Below the pieces are notes generated by a model that made no database searches, had not been told where the DNA came from, and saw nothing but the letters and a program-made list of their open reading frames with translations. The translations under genes and the position numbers were made by a program. Of a stretch of 43,921 nt of DNA, positions 20,040-31,356 are shown in pieces. Numbering within the stretch: the first letter of the stretch is position 1; each line of letters begins with the position of its first letter. Source of the DNA: Gammaproteobacteria bacterium (lineage in GTDB: Bacteria > Pseudomonadota > Gammaproteobacteria > Steroidobacterales > GCA-2729495); the NCBI GenBank assembly GCA_021773815.1, contig JAJFJS010000122.1, forward strand, positions 1 to 43,921, given 5' to 3'.

Positions 20040-20853
20040 GGGCAAGCAAAATCGCAAACGCCGGACGAAGCGCGAGAACCCGTTCGGGACCTGGCCGGCG
20101 ACACTGCGGCAGGAATGGCAACGGATCCCGTGGGTGCGCCTGGTCACGATCTGTACCGTGGGTGCGATCTCGGCCCTGGTATACGTCACGACGCTGTGGT
20201 TGATGAACCGGCCGATCCGGGCGGTCGTTATCGACGGCGCCTTCGCGCGCGTGTCGGCAATACAGGTCGAGGATGCGCTGTCGCCGCACGTGCAGGCGGG
20301 ATTCCTGAGCGCCGATCTGAAGGCAATGCGCGGCCAGCTCAAGGAGCTGTCGTGGGTTGCGAATGCCACGCTGCGACGCCGGTGGCCGGGGACGATCGAG
20401 GTCCGTATCGAAGAGCAGAGCCCGGCCGCGCGCTGGAAGGATACGGGCCTGCTGAATCTCGACGGCGAGCTGTTTGTCGACGATGTCACGCACGCGCCCG
20501 CGGAACTGCCCCTGCTCAGCGGACCGGGCGGCAGCGAGCGGCGGGTTGCCGAGATGTACTTTCGTGTTCAGAAACGCCTCGAAAGACGCGGCATGGCGGC
20601 GACTGCGCTGCGACTCGACGAGCGTGGCGCGTGGGAATTGCTCCTGAGCAGCGGCATTCGGGTCCGGCTCGGGGCGCGAAAGATCGAGTCGCGGCTCGAT
20701 CGGCTATTTGAGGCGCTCGACAAGGTCGTCGTAGCGCGAGCGGAAGACGTGGACTACATCGATATGCGATATACGAACGGTTTTGCCATCGGCTGGAAGA
20801 ATCAGGCTTCCATGAATGCAAAAGCCGGCGACGGGGAAGATGCTCATGTCTAA
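20029..20853 (+). CDS. ftsQ: cell division protein FtsQ
   Basis: This 274-residue protein has a basic cytoplasmic tail (KGKQNRKRRTKRENPFG), one membrane segment at about residues 38-60, and a POTRA domain beginning RAVVIDGAFARVSAIQVEDA. The FtsQ domain contains WVANATLRRRWPGTIEVRIE. It anchors the FtsQ-FtsL-FtsB complex in the divisome. The ATG at 20029 lies inside the end of ddl and matches the family N-terminus. The stop lies inside the first codons of ftsA. Confidence 0.95.
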   Translation: MSVKGKQNRKRRTKRENPFGTWPATLRQEWQRIPWVRLVTICTVGAISALVYVTTLWLMNRPIRAVVIDGAFARVSAIQVEDALSPHVQAGFLSADLKAMRGQLKELSWVANATLRRRWPGTIEVRIEEQSPAARWKDTGLLNLDGELFVDDVTHAPAELPLLSGPGGSERRVAEMYFRVQKRLERRGMAATALRLDERGAWELLLSSGIRVRLGARKIESRLDRLFEALDKVVVARAEDVDYIDMRYTNGFAIGWKNQASMNAKAGDGEDAHV

Positions 20854-22081
20854 GAAAGTGGACAAGGGCCTGATTGTCGGGCTCGACATCGGTACCTCGA
20901 AAGTCGTCGCGATCGTCGGTGAGGTTCAGGAAGACGGCGATCTGGAGGTCATCGGCTTCGGGATGCACCCGTCACGCGGACTGAAGAAGGGTGTCGTCGT
21001 CAACATCGAGTCCACCGTCAACTCGATACAGCGCGCCATCGAAGAAGCCGAACTCATGGCCGGTTGCGAGATTAATTCGGTGTTTACCGGGATTGCCGGC
21101 AGTCACGTGCGGAGTCTGAACTCGCACGGCATCGTCGCCATCCGTGATCGCGAGGTCACGCGTACGGATGTTGACCGGGTCATCGATGCGGCGCGCGCGG
21201 TCGCGATACCGGCGGACCAGCGCATCCTGCATGTGCTGCCCCAGGAATTCATCATCGACGGTCAGGAAGGTATCCGAGAGCCCATCGGTATGTCGGGCGT
21301 GCGACTCGAAGCGCGCGTGCACATGGTGACCGGCGCCGCGAGCGCGGCGCAAAATATCGTCAAGTGCGTCCAGCGTTGCGGGCTGGAGGTCGATGACGTC
21401 GTGCTCGAGCAGCTCGCATCGAGTTTCGCGGTGCTGACCGAGGATGAGATGGAACTCGGCATCTGTCTCGTGGACATCGGCGGCGGCACGACGGATATCG
21501 CCGTATTCAACGGCGGCGCGATCCGGCATACGGCTGTGATCCCGATCGCCGGCGACCAGGTCACGAACGACATCGCGATCTCGATGCGCACGCCGACGCA
21601 ATACGCCGAGGAGATCAAGATCAAGTATGCGTGCTGCCTGTCGCAGCTCGCGAATCGTGACGAGACGATCGAGGTGCCGAGTGTCGGTGACCGGCCGCCG
21701 CGCCGCCTTGCGCGGCAGACGCTGGCCGAGGTCGTCGAGCCGCGCTACGAGGAGTTGTTCAGCCTGATTCGAGATGAACTGCGGCGCAGCGGCTTCGAGG
21801 ACATGGTGGCGGCCGGCGTCGTGCTGACCGGCGGCAGCTCAAAGATGGAAGGCGCGGTCGATCTGGCCGAAGAGGTCTTTCACATGCCGGTACGCCTCGG
21901 CCTGCCGCAACACGTGCGTGGCCTCGGTGACGTCGTGCGCAACCCGATTCATGCGACCGGCGTCGGTCTGCTGCTGTATGCGCGCAGTCGTGTTGGCTCG
22001 CAATTTGGCGATCACCCGGTCGGCGGCGGGCTGCGCGAAGTGTGGGAACGAATGAAGTCCTGGTTTCAGGGAAATTTCTAG
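20846..22081 (+). CDS. ftsA: cell division protein FtsA
   Basis: This 411-residue actin-like ATPase has the phosphate-1 loop LIVGLDIGTSKVVAIVGEV, the 1C domain unique to FtsA in place of actin domain 1B, phosphate-2 VDIGGGTTDIAVFNGG near residue 205, and adenosine-binding VVLTGGSSKMEG near 325. The C-terminal amphipathic helix GLREVWERMKSWFQGNF tethers Z-rings to the membrane. The ATG at 20846 follows GGGGAAGA and matches homologues; the upstream methionines are out of family register. Confidence 0.97.
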   Translation: MSKKVDKGLIVGLDIGTSKVVAIVGEVQEDGDLEVIGFGMHPSRGLKKGVVVNIESTVNSIQRAIEEAELMAGCEINSVFTGIAGSHVRSLNSHGIVAIRDREVTRTDVDRVIDAARAVAIPADQRILHVLPQEFIIDGQEGIREPIGMSGVRLEARVHMVTGAASAAQNIVKCVQRCGLEVDDVVLEQLASSFAVLTEDEMELGICLVDIGGGTTDIAVFNGGAIRHTAVIPIAGDQVTNDIAISMRTPTQYAEEIKIKYACCLSQLANRDETIEVPSVGDRPPRRLARQTLAEVVEPRYEELFSLIRDELRRSGFEDMVAAGVVLTGGSSKMEGAVDLAEEVFHMPVRLGLPQHVRGLGDVVRNPIHATGVGLLLYARSRVGSQFGDHPVGGGLREVWERMKSWFQGNF

Positions 22082-22132
22082 TTGTCGTTTTTTGTTGTTG
22101 TTTTTAAGTTGTTGACGTGAGGAGATGCTGCA

Positions 22133-23284
22133 ATGTTTGAATTAATGGACGGATACAGTCAAAACGCTGTTATCAAAGTGCTCGGAGTCGGGGGTGGCGG
22201 CGGCAACGCGGTCAGGCACATGGTCAATTGCGGCATCGAGGGCGTTGATTTTATCTGCGCCAATACCGATGCCCAGGCGCTGCAGAGCACGAACGTGCGC
22301 ACACCGCTGCAGATCGGGTGCAACATCACCAAGGGACTGGGCGCCGGCGCCGACCCCGAGGTTGGCCGCCAGGCCGCGATGGAAGACCGTGATCGCATCC
22401 AGGAGGTCATCGAGGGCGCCGACATGCTGTTCATCACGGCGGGCCTCGGCGGCGGTACCGGGACCGGCGCGGCGCCGGTCGTGGCGCAGGTGGCGCGCGA
22501 GCTGGGCATTCTGACGGTGGCCGTCGTGACAAAGCCGTTCCGGATGGAAGGCGCCAAGCGTTCATCGATCGCCGATCAGGGCATCAATGACCTGGGCAAA
22601 TACGTTGATTCGCTGATTACGATTCCGAACGAGAAGCTGCTGTCGGTGCTGGGGCCGGAAACTACGCTACTCGACGCGTTTAAGTCCGCCAACCAGGTGT
22701 TGCAGGGTGCCGTGCAGGGTATTGCGGAACTGATCACGCGGCCGGGTTTGATCAATGTCGACTTCGCTGATGTGCGTACCGTCATGGGTGAGATGGGCAT
22801 GGCGATGATGGGTTCCGGATGTGCCTCGGGTGAGGATCGTGCGCGTGAGGCCGCCGAGGCGGCGATATCCAGCCCGCTGCTGGAGGACATCAATCTGCAG
22901 GGCGCGCGCGGCATCCTCGTCAACGTCACGGCCGGCATGGACCTGTCGATCGGCGAATTCCAGATTGTCGGCGATACCGTCAAGGCATGCGCCTCGGATG
23001 ATGCGACGGTCGTCGTCGGTACCGTGATCGATCCGGATATGAGTAACAACATCCGGGTGACCGTGGTGGCAACGGGTCTCGGGCAGCCGATCCGCAAGCA
23101 GGCGGTCCCGCCGATCCATGTCGTCACGGCAGCGCCGCAGGCTGAGGCAGCGGCGCCGAACTACAAGGAGTTCGAGCGGCCGACGACGAGCCGCCAGCAG
23201 GCGCCGGTCGATCAGGGCGTGCCTGACCGCCCGGAGTTCGATCTGCTCGATATCCCGGCATTTCTGCGCCGGCAGGCCGACTGA
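22133..23284 (+). CDS. ftsZ: cell division GTPase FtsZ
   Basis: This 383-residue tubulin homologue has VLGVGGGGGNAVRHMV near residue 20 and the GTP-binding tubulin signature GGGTGTGAAPVVA near 105. The T7 synergy loop NVDFADVRTVMGEMGMA lies near 205. A short linker leads to the conserved C-terminal peptide LLDIPAFLRRQAD, which binds FtsA and other partners. An AGGAG site stands 8 bases before the ATG. The 51-bp ftsA-ftsZ gap is rich in T and G and holds no further gene. Confidence 0.98.
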   Translation: MFELMDGYSQNAVIKVLGVGGGGGNAVRHMVNCGIEGVDFICANTDAQALQSTNVRTPLQIGCNITKGLGAGADPEVGRQAAMEDRDRIQEVIEGADMLFITAGLGGGTGTGAAPVVAQVARELGILTVAVVTKPFRMEGAKRSSIADQGINDLGKYVDSLITIPNEKLLSVLGPETTLLDAFKSANQVLQGAVQGIAELITRPGLINVDFADVRTVMGEMGMAMMGSGCASGEDRAREAAEAAISSPLLEDINLQGARGILVNVTAGMDLSIGEFQIVGDTVKACASDDATVVVGTVIDPDMSNNIRVTVVATGLGQPIRKQAVPPIHVVTAAPQAEAAAPNYKEFERPTTSRQQAPVDQGVPDRPEFDLLDIPAFLRRQAD

Positions 23285-23353
23285 GGGGCTGGCCGATAGT
23301 TTCTCTTTGGTATTCAGGGGGTCTCGGTCCGGAAGTTAAATGATTTGCTGAAC

Positions 23354-23383
23354 TTGTATCGTTTTCCGGCTATGTGGTAATTT
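23354..23383 (+). promoter_or_regulatory. possible sigma-70 promoter of lpxC
   Basis: TTGTAT (23354-23359) and TAATTT (23378-23383), 18 bp apart, lie in the 249-bp ftsZ-lpxC gap in an AT-rich segment. Each matches consensus at four of six positions. A separate lpxC promoter would agree with the gap size, but no experimental mark is visible in sequence. Confidence 0.3.
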
Positions 23384-23533
23384 GTTGCCCATTACGGGTT
23401 GTTAAATCGTGCGCGGCCGAGAAAAAAGCCGTTCATTCAATGGGTTGCCACTAGACAGGGAGAGGTGTACGCGACAATTCGTGCGCAGGAACGCGGTTCC
23501 GGCGCACCGGACGGGAGCACACCGATCAAACCT

Positions 23534-24442
23534 ATGCTCAGACAGCGAACGCTTAAAAATTCGATCCGCGCGACCGGTATCGGGCTGCATTCCGGCCAGA
23601 AGGTCTACATGACCCTGCGGCCGGCGGCCGAGAACACGGGTATCGTGTTTCGGCGCCTGGATCTCGAGCCGCCCGTGGATATCAAGGCGGAAGCGACGGC
23701 CGTGGGCGACACGATGCTGGGCACGACGCTGGTGTGCGGTTCGGCGACGGTGGCCACCGTCGAGCACCTGATGGCGGCGCTGGCCGGGCTGGGCATCGAC
23801 AATGCGTTTGTCGACCTGAGTGCGTCCGAGGTGCCGATCATGGACGGCAGCGCGGCGCCGTTCGTGTTCCTGTTGCAGTCGGCGGGTATTGCCGAGCAGG
23901 GCGCGCTGAAGCGGTTTATGCGCATCAAGAAAACGATCTGCGTCGAGGACGGCGACAAGCGTGCCGAGTTTCGACCGTACGCGGGTTACAAGGTCAACCT
24001 GAGCATCGATTTCGATCATCCGGTGTTCAAGAAGCATACGCAGACGACCAGTATCGACTTTTCGACGACGTCCTTCGTCAAGCAGGTCAGCCGTGCGCGT
24101 ACGTTTGGTTTTCTGCGCGACATCGAGGCACTGCGTGCCCGCAAGCTGACGCTCGGCGGCACCATGGACAATGCGATCGTTCTCGATGACTACCGCGTCC
24201 TGAACGAGGACGGGCTGCGCTACGAAGATGAGTTCGTGCGGCACAAGATCCTCGACGCGATCGGCGACCTGTACCTGCTCGGGCACAGCCTGCTGGGTGA
24301 ATTCACCGGCTACAAATCGGGCCACGACCTGAACAACCGGCTCGTGCGCGCTTTGTTGGCCGATGCGAGCGCATGGGAGATCGTCACGTTCGACGATACG
24401 AACAAGGCGCCGGTTTCTTACGCCGCTCCCGTTACCGCCTGA
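23534..24442 (+). CDS. lpxC: UDP-3-O-acyl-GlcNAc deacetylase LpxC
   Basis: This 302-residue zinc deacetylase starts with the family N-terminus [20 protein letters not shown]. It has [18 protein letters not shown] near residue 75 with the first zinc His. The C-terminal half has the zinc motif [15 protein letters not shown] near 235 and the catalytic His in [13 protein letters not shown] near 260. It performs the committed step of lipid A synthesis. The reading frame extends 45 codons upstream, but that part is unlike LpxC and the ATG at 23534 fits homologues. No good ribosome site is seen. Confidence 0.96.
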   Translation: MLRQRTLKNSIRATGIGLHSGQKVYMTLRPAAENTGIVFRRLDLEPPVDIKAEATAVGDTMLGTTLVCGSATVATVEHLMAALAGLGIDNAFVDLSASEVPIMDGSAAPFVFLLQSAGIAEQGALKRFMRIKKTICVEDGDKRAEFRPYAGYKVNLSIDFDHPVFKKHTQTTSIDFSTTSFVKQVSRARTFGFLRDIEALRARKLTLGGTMDNAIVLDDYRVLNEDGLRYEDEFVRHKILDAIGDLYLLGHSLLGEFTGYKSGHDLNNRLVRALLADASAWEIVTFDDTNKAPVSYAAPVTA

Positions 24443-24451
24443 TTCATCGGC

Positions 24452-24763
24452 TCAGTCTGTCGGGTGTGCGACGCGCACCCTGACCTGTACGGCACCCGGA
24501 TGGCACTCCCTGCCGAGCGTCAGCAGTCGTTCGGATTCGAACCGCAGGCGGGCGGCCCATTCCGGACCCGCAACCCGCACGATCAGCGTACCGTCGTCTT
24601 CCAGGCTGCAATGAACGACCTCGGCCGCCAGCGCCGGCGCCAAACCCGCGCGGATATGGTCGGTCAAACCGATTTTTGCGCGGGCGCGGGCCGCCAGACG
24701 GCCCAGATCGGACTCCGCAGAACCAATCAATTCGGACAATGATTTGGGGCGATTTCTTGACAT
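24452..24763 (-). CDS. dciA: DUF721 protein, DciA-like helicase loader
   Basis: This 103-residue protein fits the short gammaproteobacterial DUF721 family, with the N-terminal RPKSLSELIGSAESDLGRLA and the KH-like core GTLIVRVAGPEWAARLRFES near residue 60. DciA helps load the replicative helicase DnaB in bacteria lacking DnaC. Assignment rests on family resemblance and on its usual place between lpxC and secA. It faces lpxC tail-to-tail with a 9-bp gap and diverges from the riboswitch-M23 unit. Confidence 0.8.
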   Translation of the reverse strand: MSRNRPKSLSELIGSAESDLGRLAARARAKIGLTDHIRAGLAPALAAEVVHCSLEDDGTLIVRVAGPEWAARLRFESERLLTLGRECHPGAVQVRVRVAHPTD

Positions 24764-24820
24764 ATTACATTAAGTTAAAAGCCCGGAATGGGGAGTCCGT
24801 TCCTTGTCTTCACCGGGACC

Positions 24821-24925
24821 ATTGGGCATAGTCTAGCCCGCAAAAGGCATACCCGTCGAAAGTCGGGGACGCAAAGCCACCGGTCTAATGGTTCTTCCGA
24901 CGATAGCGGGGTTGCCCAATGGGGT
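24821..24925 (+). promoter_or_regulatory. cyclic-di-GMP-I (GEMM) riboswitch
   Basis: The core matches the class I aptamer: GGCATACCC, a stem capped by a GAAA tetraloop, GGGGACGCAAAGCC at 24873, CGGTCTAA, then ATAGCGGGGTTGCC at 24903. GACGCAAAGCC, the CTAA segment and AGCGGGGTT are the most conserved parts of the family. An exact 8-bp closing stem joins ATTGGGCA (24821-24828) to TGCCCAAT (24913-24920). It lies 139 bp upstream of the M23 peptidase start. No terminator with a T run follows, so control may act on translation or by another fold. Confidence 0.93.
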
Positions 24926-25058
24926 TTTCAAGGATGGTTTCCTTCAGGTTGCTGGGCCTGAAAAAGCCGACTACATCATCTGCCGACAAGCGTTCCGGGC
25001 CGTGTGCGGCCAGCGCGATGACAATTGCGCGGATGATACGGGGGTTTAAACGAATCCG

Positions 25059-25979
25059 ATGAAACTGATTCTGCTGACTCAGAGCAGGACGGCCGCGCGT
25101 CATGCCCATATTTCCTGGCCGCTGCTGGCGGCCTGCTCGGCCGTAGTATTGCTGATCGTCGCCGCCGGCACCGGCTATCTTGCGGCCCGCGGGCTGGCGA
25201 CGCCGCAACCGGTGGTGGCCGTCGAAGCGCTGCGCGGCGACCTGGCCGCCCGGCAAGCCGAAATCGGCGAACTGCGGGATCGGGCGCAGGAGCAAATCGA
25301 TGCGCTGGCGGTCCGGCTCGGCGCGCTCAATGCGAGTGCGATCCGCCTCAATGCACTGGGAAAACGCTTGACCGATATGGCCGGTCTCGATGACGGCGAA
25401 TTTGATTTCGACAGCGAGCCCGCACTCGGTGGTCCGCTGGAGCCCGGTGCGACGCCGGCGGCAGGGCAGGTCGGGACGTTCCTGGCCGACATCGATTCCA
25501 TGGATCGGGCGCTGTACGGTCAGGAGCAGCAATTGATCGTACTCGAGCGATTGATGCTGAACCGCAAACTGCGTGACAGTGTCTATCCGAGTGGTCGTCC
25601 GGTCACAGCGGGCTATATTTCCAGCCACTTCGGCAAACGCGCGGATCCGTTTAACGGCAAGACCGCCAGCCATCGCGGCGTCGATTTTGCCGGCAAGCGC
25701 GGCAGCGACGTCGTGGCCGTGGCCGGCGGCGTCGTGACGTTTTCGGGGCCGCGTTCGGGCTACGGCAACATGGTCGAGATTAACCACGGTAACGGCTACG
25801 TCACGCGCTATGCGCATAATGAAAGCAATCTCGTGGCGCCCGGCGACCGGATCCAGCCGGGCCAGAAGATCGCGCTGATGGGTTCGACCGGCCGCGCGAC
25901 CGGCCCGAACCTGCATTTCGAGGTCTGGCACCGTGGGCGTCCCGTCAATCCCCTGACGTTTATTCGCCAGAAGACCTGA
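25059..25979 (+). CDS. M23 family peptidoglycan metallopeptidase, membrane-anchored
   Basis: This 306-residue protein has one N-terminal membrane segment (about residues 18-43), a coiled-coil region to about residue 110, and a C-terminal LytM domain. Zinc and active-site residues visible are H205 and D209 (HRGVDFAG), H253 (RYAHN) and H286 (NLHFEV). The position normally occupied by the first His of HxH is Asn284. Enzymes of this type cut peptidoglycan cross-links in the periplasm; this subfamily is found next to secA in gammaproteobacteria. A cyclic-di-GMP riboswitch precedes it. The ATG at 25059 has only a distant GGGGG, which could suit a regulated start. Confidence 0.93.
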   Translation: MKLILLTQSRTAARHAHISWPLLAACSAVVLLIVAAGTGYLAARGLATPQPVVAVEALRGDLAARQAEIGELRDRAQEQIDALAVRLGALNASAIRLNALGKRLTDMAGLDDGEFDFDSEPALGGPLEPGATPAAGQVGTFLADIDSMDRALYGQEQQLIVLERLMLNRKLRDSVYPSGRPVTAGYISSHFGKRADPFNGKTASHRGVDFAGKRGSDVVAVAGGVVTFSGPRSGYGNMVEINHGNGYVTRYAHNESNLVAPGDRIQPGQKIALMGSTGRATGPNLHFEVWHRGRPVNPLTFIRQKT

Positions 25980-26032
25980 CTGCCGCCACCCGGAATCTCC
26001 GGATGCCCGGCATGCGCCATTCCTGGCCGGCG

Positions 26033-26061
26033 TTTCCAGCGGTACCCGTTGCCCTTACAAT
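26033..26061 (+). promoter_or_regulatory. possible sigma-70 promoter of secA
   Basis: TTTCCA (26033-26038) and TACAAT (26056-26061) are 17 bp apart in the gap between the M23 gene and secA. The -10 is good (5 of 6) and the -35 moderate. Confidence 0.4.
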
Positions 26062-26074
26062 AGCCGACTTTCTG

Positions 26075-26127
26075 CGGGTGCCGGAGCCACCGCAGCGGGC
26101 GGCAGCGCGAACTGCCGCCGACACCCG
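26075..26127 (+). promoter_or_regulatory. structured leader of secA
   Basis: A perfect 8-bp hairpin, GGCGGCAG (26098-26105) with CTGCCGCC (26112-26119), is nested inside a second pairing, CGGGTG (26075-26080) with CACCCG (26122-26127). The AGAGG ribosome site at 26134-26138 follows directly. No SecM-like reading frame is convincing, so if the leader regulates SecA it would be by RNA structure. Confidence 0.4.
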
Positions 26128-26145
26128 GCAGACAGAGGTACTGGT

Positions 26146-28878
<2,733 letters not shown>

Positions 28879-28882
28879 CGCG

Positions 28883-29308
28883 GTGGATCGCGGCGCCGCT
28901 TCCCCGACGGGCCGCCCCGCGATCGACGTGGCTGCCGGGGTCCTGACCGACGCGCGCGACCGGGTCCTGATCGCGCAACGCCCCCCCGGCGCTCACCAGG
29001 CCGGCTGGTGGGAGTTTCCGGGCGGCAAAATCGAGACCGGCGAATCCCCGTATGAAGGCCTGGTCAGGGAGCTGCGCGAAGAGCTCGGGATCGAGGTCCA
29101 CGCGGCCGACGCATTGCTGACTTATACGCACGAATACCCGGAACGCATCGTCACGCTGCACGTCTTCCGGGTCGGGAACTGGTCGGGCCGGCCATCGGCC
29201 GTCGAGGGTCAGGCGCTGTGCTGGGCGCGCGTGCCGGCGTTGATGGATGCGGGATTGCTGCCGGCCGACCTGCCGATAGTCAGCGCGTTGCTCCGTTCAG
29301 GAGGTTGA
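28883..29308 (+). CDS. mutT: MutT-type Nudix hydrolase (8-oxo-dGTPase)
   Basis: This is a 141-residue reading with the full Nudix box G-x5-E-x7-REUxEExGU, beginning GGKIETGESPYEG near residue 51 and ending LREELGIEV. It also has VAAGVLTDARDRVLIAQRPP and WWEFPGGK. MutT removes 8-oxo-dGTP from the nucleotide pool. The gene lies immediately after secA, as in Pseudomonas relatives, but the argJ gene that often lies between them is absent. The GTG at 28883 is four bases beyond the secA stop, suggesting coupling; a later GTG at AIDVAAGVL is possible. Confidence 0.9.
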   Translation: MDRGAASPTGRPAIDVAAGVLTDARDRVLIAQRPPGAHQAGWWEFPGGKIETGESPYEGLVRELREELGIEVHAADALLTYTHEYPERIVTLHVFRVGNWSGRPSAVEGQALCWARVPALMDAGLLPADLPIVSALLRSGG

Positions 29309-29388
29309 TCCGGCATAGAATCGGGCCTGAAACAATCAAGGCCTTATCGGCGTATGCTTCAGGGGATTGGCAATCAGGAGACATCGAG

Positions 29389-31041
29389 ATGTCTTGGCAC
29401 CTGAATCGTTCCCCATTTACCATTTTTGCGGTTATTTCCGTTTTTTCCTTTTCGGCACAGCCAATGGCGATGCCCCTGGCCGATCCCATTCCCGGCAACA
29501 TCCCAACCGGTCCCTTCATCCTCACACTGGCGGATGTAGTTCCCCCCATCGAATTCGCGACTGACCCGGAAATGCCTTCGGATGGCAGTGGGCGAATATT
29601 CGTTACGTTGCGCGAGGGGAAAGTTCTGATTGTGGACAATGGCGTCGTATTGGGTACCCCTTTCCTGGATATTTCCGCTACGACCGTCTCCAACTCGGGC
29701 AGCGCCATGTCGGCGATAGCCTTTCATCCGGATTTTGCCACGGTGGGCGCGGACGGCGAGGGTTTGTTTTACACGGTGTCTCAGGAACTGACCGGAACCG
29801 GAGTTGCCCATTTCTCCGGAACGGCAGCAGTAGCAGCTCATCAGAGCGTGATATACGAGTGGAAAGTTAGCGCCGGCGATCCCAATCTTGCCGAACTTTC
29901 CTCGCAGCGCGAGATTATCCGAATTGATGAGGATGTCATTGTGCACAACATTAATGACATCGCATTCGGACCGGACGGTTACCTCTATGTCGCCCGCGGC
30001 GATGATGATATGTCAGATACCGAGATTCTGGACGGTACGACGATCTTCGGCTCTGTCCTGCGCATTGATGTAGACGATACAAGCGGCAACGGCCGCTACA
30101 GTATTCCTGCCGATAACCCATATGTGGGAAATGCCGACGGAAAAATTGCCGAGATCTATGCGTACGGGTTCCGTAATAATTGGCGCTTGAGTTTTGATCG
30201 CGAGACGGGCGAGCTCTATGTCGGCGATATCGGCGAAGATCAAATTGAAGAGATCAATATCGTCCAGCCCGGCGGCTATTACGGATGGATCCAGAAAGAG
30301 GGTTCATTTGTCTTCCTGGGTTTTCCAAACCCCACTGATGTATCCGATGACCTGAGTCTGTTGCCGCCGGATTTCGACGGCATTGACCCGTTCGCGCAGT
30401 ACGATCACACGGAAGGTGATCAGTCCATCACCGGCGGGTTTGTCTATCGAGGCAGTCGCATCCCGTCGCTGGTGGGGCACTATGTATTCGGTGACTGGGT
30501 CAGTGGCCGTTTGTTCAACCTTGACCCGAATACGCTGGAGATACAGGAGATCAGCATTGATCCGGCGGGAGATTCCGGCGGTAAATATATTGGTTTTGGT
30601 GAGACCCCGGCAGGTGAGCTATTGGTAGTGACCGCGGACTTTGCCGATAATCCGCCGAGCCGGTTGATCGAAGTGGTCAGCGGCCTGGCACCGGGCCTGG
30701 ATTCGGATGGGGATGGCGTAGATGACGACTTCGATAATTGCATATCCACCAGTAATCCGAGCCAGGTCGATAGTGGCGGGGTTGCGACCGCGATACCTGA
30801 CGGTATCGGCGATGCGTGTCAGTGTGGCGATGTCAGTAACAACGGCATTGTCGACAATACTGATGCCGTGCTGATCAAGCGCCATGTGCTCGGGCTGCCG
30901 CCCGGCGTGGATCCGGATAAATGCAACATCAATGCCGGGGGCAGCTGTGACAACACCGATGCGGTCCTGATTCAGCGTGCCGTTCTGGGTCTGCCGCCGG
31001 GGCTGACGCAAAGCTGTGTCCTGGCCGGTGCGGCGCCGTAA
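29389..31041 (+). CDS. secreted PQQ-dependent sugar dehydrogenase-like protein with TSP3 and dockerin repeats
   Basis: This 550-residue protein has a signal peptide (hydrophobic stretch FTIFAVISVFSF, cleavage near SAQPMAMP). A six-bladed propeller of the glucose/sorbosone dehydrogenase (HHIP-like) family follows, with VHNINDIAFGPDGYLYVARG, AYGFRNNWRLSFDRETGELY, QPGGYYGWI and SLVGHYVFGDWVSGRLFNLD. A calcium-binding thrombospondin type 3 repeat (DSDGDGVDDDFDNC) lies near residue 438. Two dockerin-type repeats, GDVSNNGIVDNTDAVLIKRH and the related NTDAVLIQRAVLGL, span about 480-541. The substrate is unknown and PQQ use is inferred from the family. CAGGAG lies 8 bases before the ATG. Base composition is AT-richer than neighbouring genes, suggesting acquisition. 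Confidence 0.88.
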   Translation: MSWHLNRSPFTIFAVISVFSFSAQPMAMPLADPIPGNIPTGPFILTLADVVPPIEFATDPEMPSDGSGRIFVTLREGKVLIVDNGVVLGTPFLDISATTVSNSGSAMSAIAFHPDFATVGADGEGLFYTVSQELTGTGVAHFSGTAAVAAHQSVIYEWKVSAGDPNLAELSSQREIIRIDEDVIVHNINDIAFGPDGYLYVARGDDDMSDTEILDGTTIFGSVLRIDVDDTSGNGRYSIPADNPYVGNADGKIAEIYAYGFRNNWRLSFDRETGELYVGDIGEDQIEEINIVQPGGYYGWIQKEGSFVFLGFPNPTDVSDDLSLLPPDFDGIDPFAQYDHTEGDQSITGGFVYRGSRIPSLVGHYVFGDWVSGRLFNLDPNTLEIQEISIDPAGDSGGKYIGFGETPAGELLVVTADFADNPPSRLIEVVSGLAPGLDSDGDGVDDDFDNCISTSNPSQVDSGGVATAIPDGIGDACQCGDVSNNGIVDNTDAVLIKRHVLGLPPGVDPDKCNINAGGSCDNTDAVLIQRAVLGLPPGLTQSCVLAGAAP

Positions 31042-31356
31042 GCGGCTGACCTCATTCATCGTTGACCTGATACAAGGTCGTTCGTCTTGGCATCACGCAT
31101 GAGACTCCGGGCCAACCCGGCCCGTTTCGGACGTCTTGGGCCGGACAGTGCATCACGGCCATCACCTGCAGTGCCCGGCAGGATGCGTCGTTCGATGGCT
31201 GCCTGTTGATTCTTGCAGGGGGGCAACTGATCCTGTAGTGTGACCCCATGATGACGCACATCCTGACCCTTTGGGTCGGGGTGTTGCGTCTTTTTTTTTG
31301 GCCGTACAGAAAAGTACCAGCGGTTTGCAGCAAACTGCATTAAGGGGAAAGAAAAC
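31042..31356 (+). other. intergenic region between dehydrogenase and VPLPA-CTERM genes
   Basis: No gene is convincing here. It holds a 6-bp GC hairpin CGGGCC/GGCCCG at 31108-31124 without a T run, a strong terminator at 31253-31299, a perfect GTTTGC-A-GCAAAC palindrome at 31323-31335, and the AAGGGG ribosome site of the next gene. Confidence 0.5.
31253..31299 (+). terminator. rho-independent terminator or attenuator
   Basis: A long stem runs from GACGCACATCC to GGGGTGTTGCGTC around a GACCC-TTT-GGGTC core, with a few G-U pairs, and is followed by nine T residues (31291-31299). It stands 212 bp after the dehydrogenase gene and 57 bp before the VPLPA-CTERM gene. It may end the first transcript or act in the leader of the second. 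Confidence 0.75.

Noticed and set aside
24757-24762. TTGACA as -35 box for the riboswitch transcript
   Set aside because: No acceptable -10 box lies 16-18 bp downstream, and the hexamer overlaps the dciA start codon.
26003-26145. SecM-like leader peptide before secA
   Set aside because: The only frame over the leader runs into secA in another phase, has no secretion-arrest motif, and shows no ribosome site.
31310-31330. Sigma-54 promoter before the VPLPA-CTERM gene
   Set aside because: TTTGC could serve as a -12 element, but the GG required 12 bases upstream is absent.
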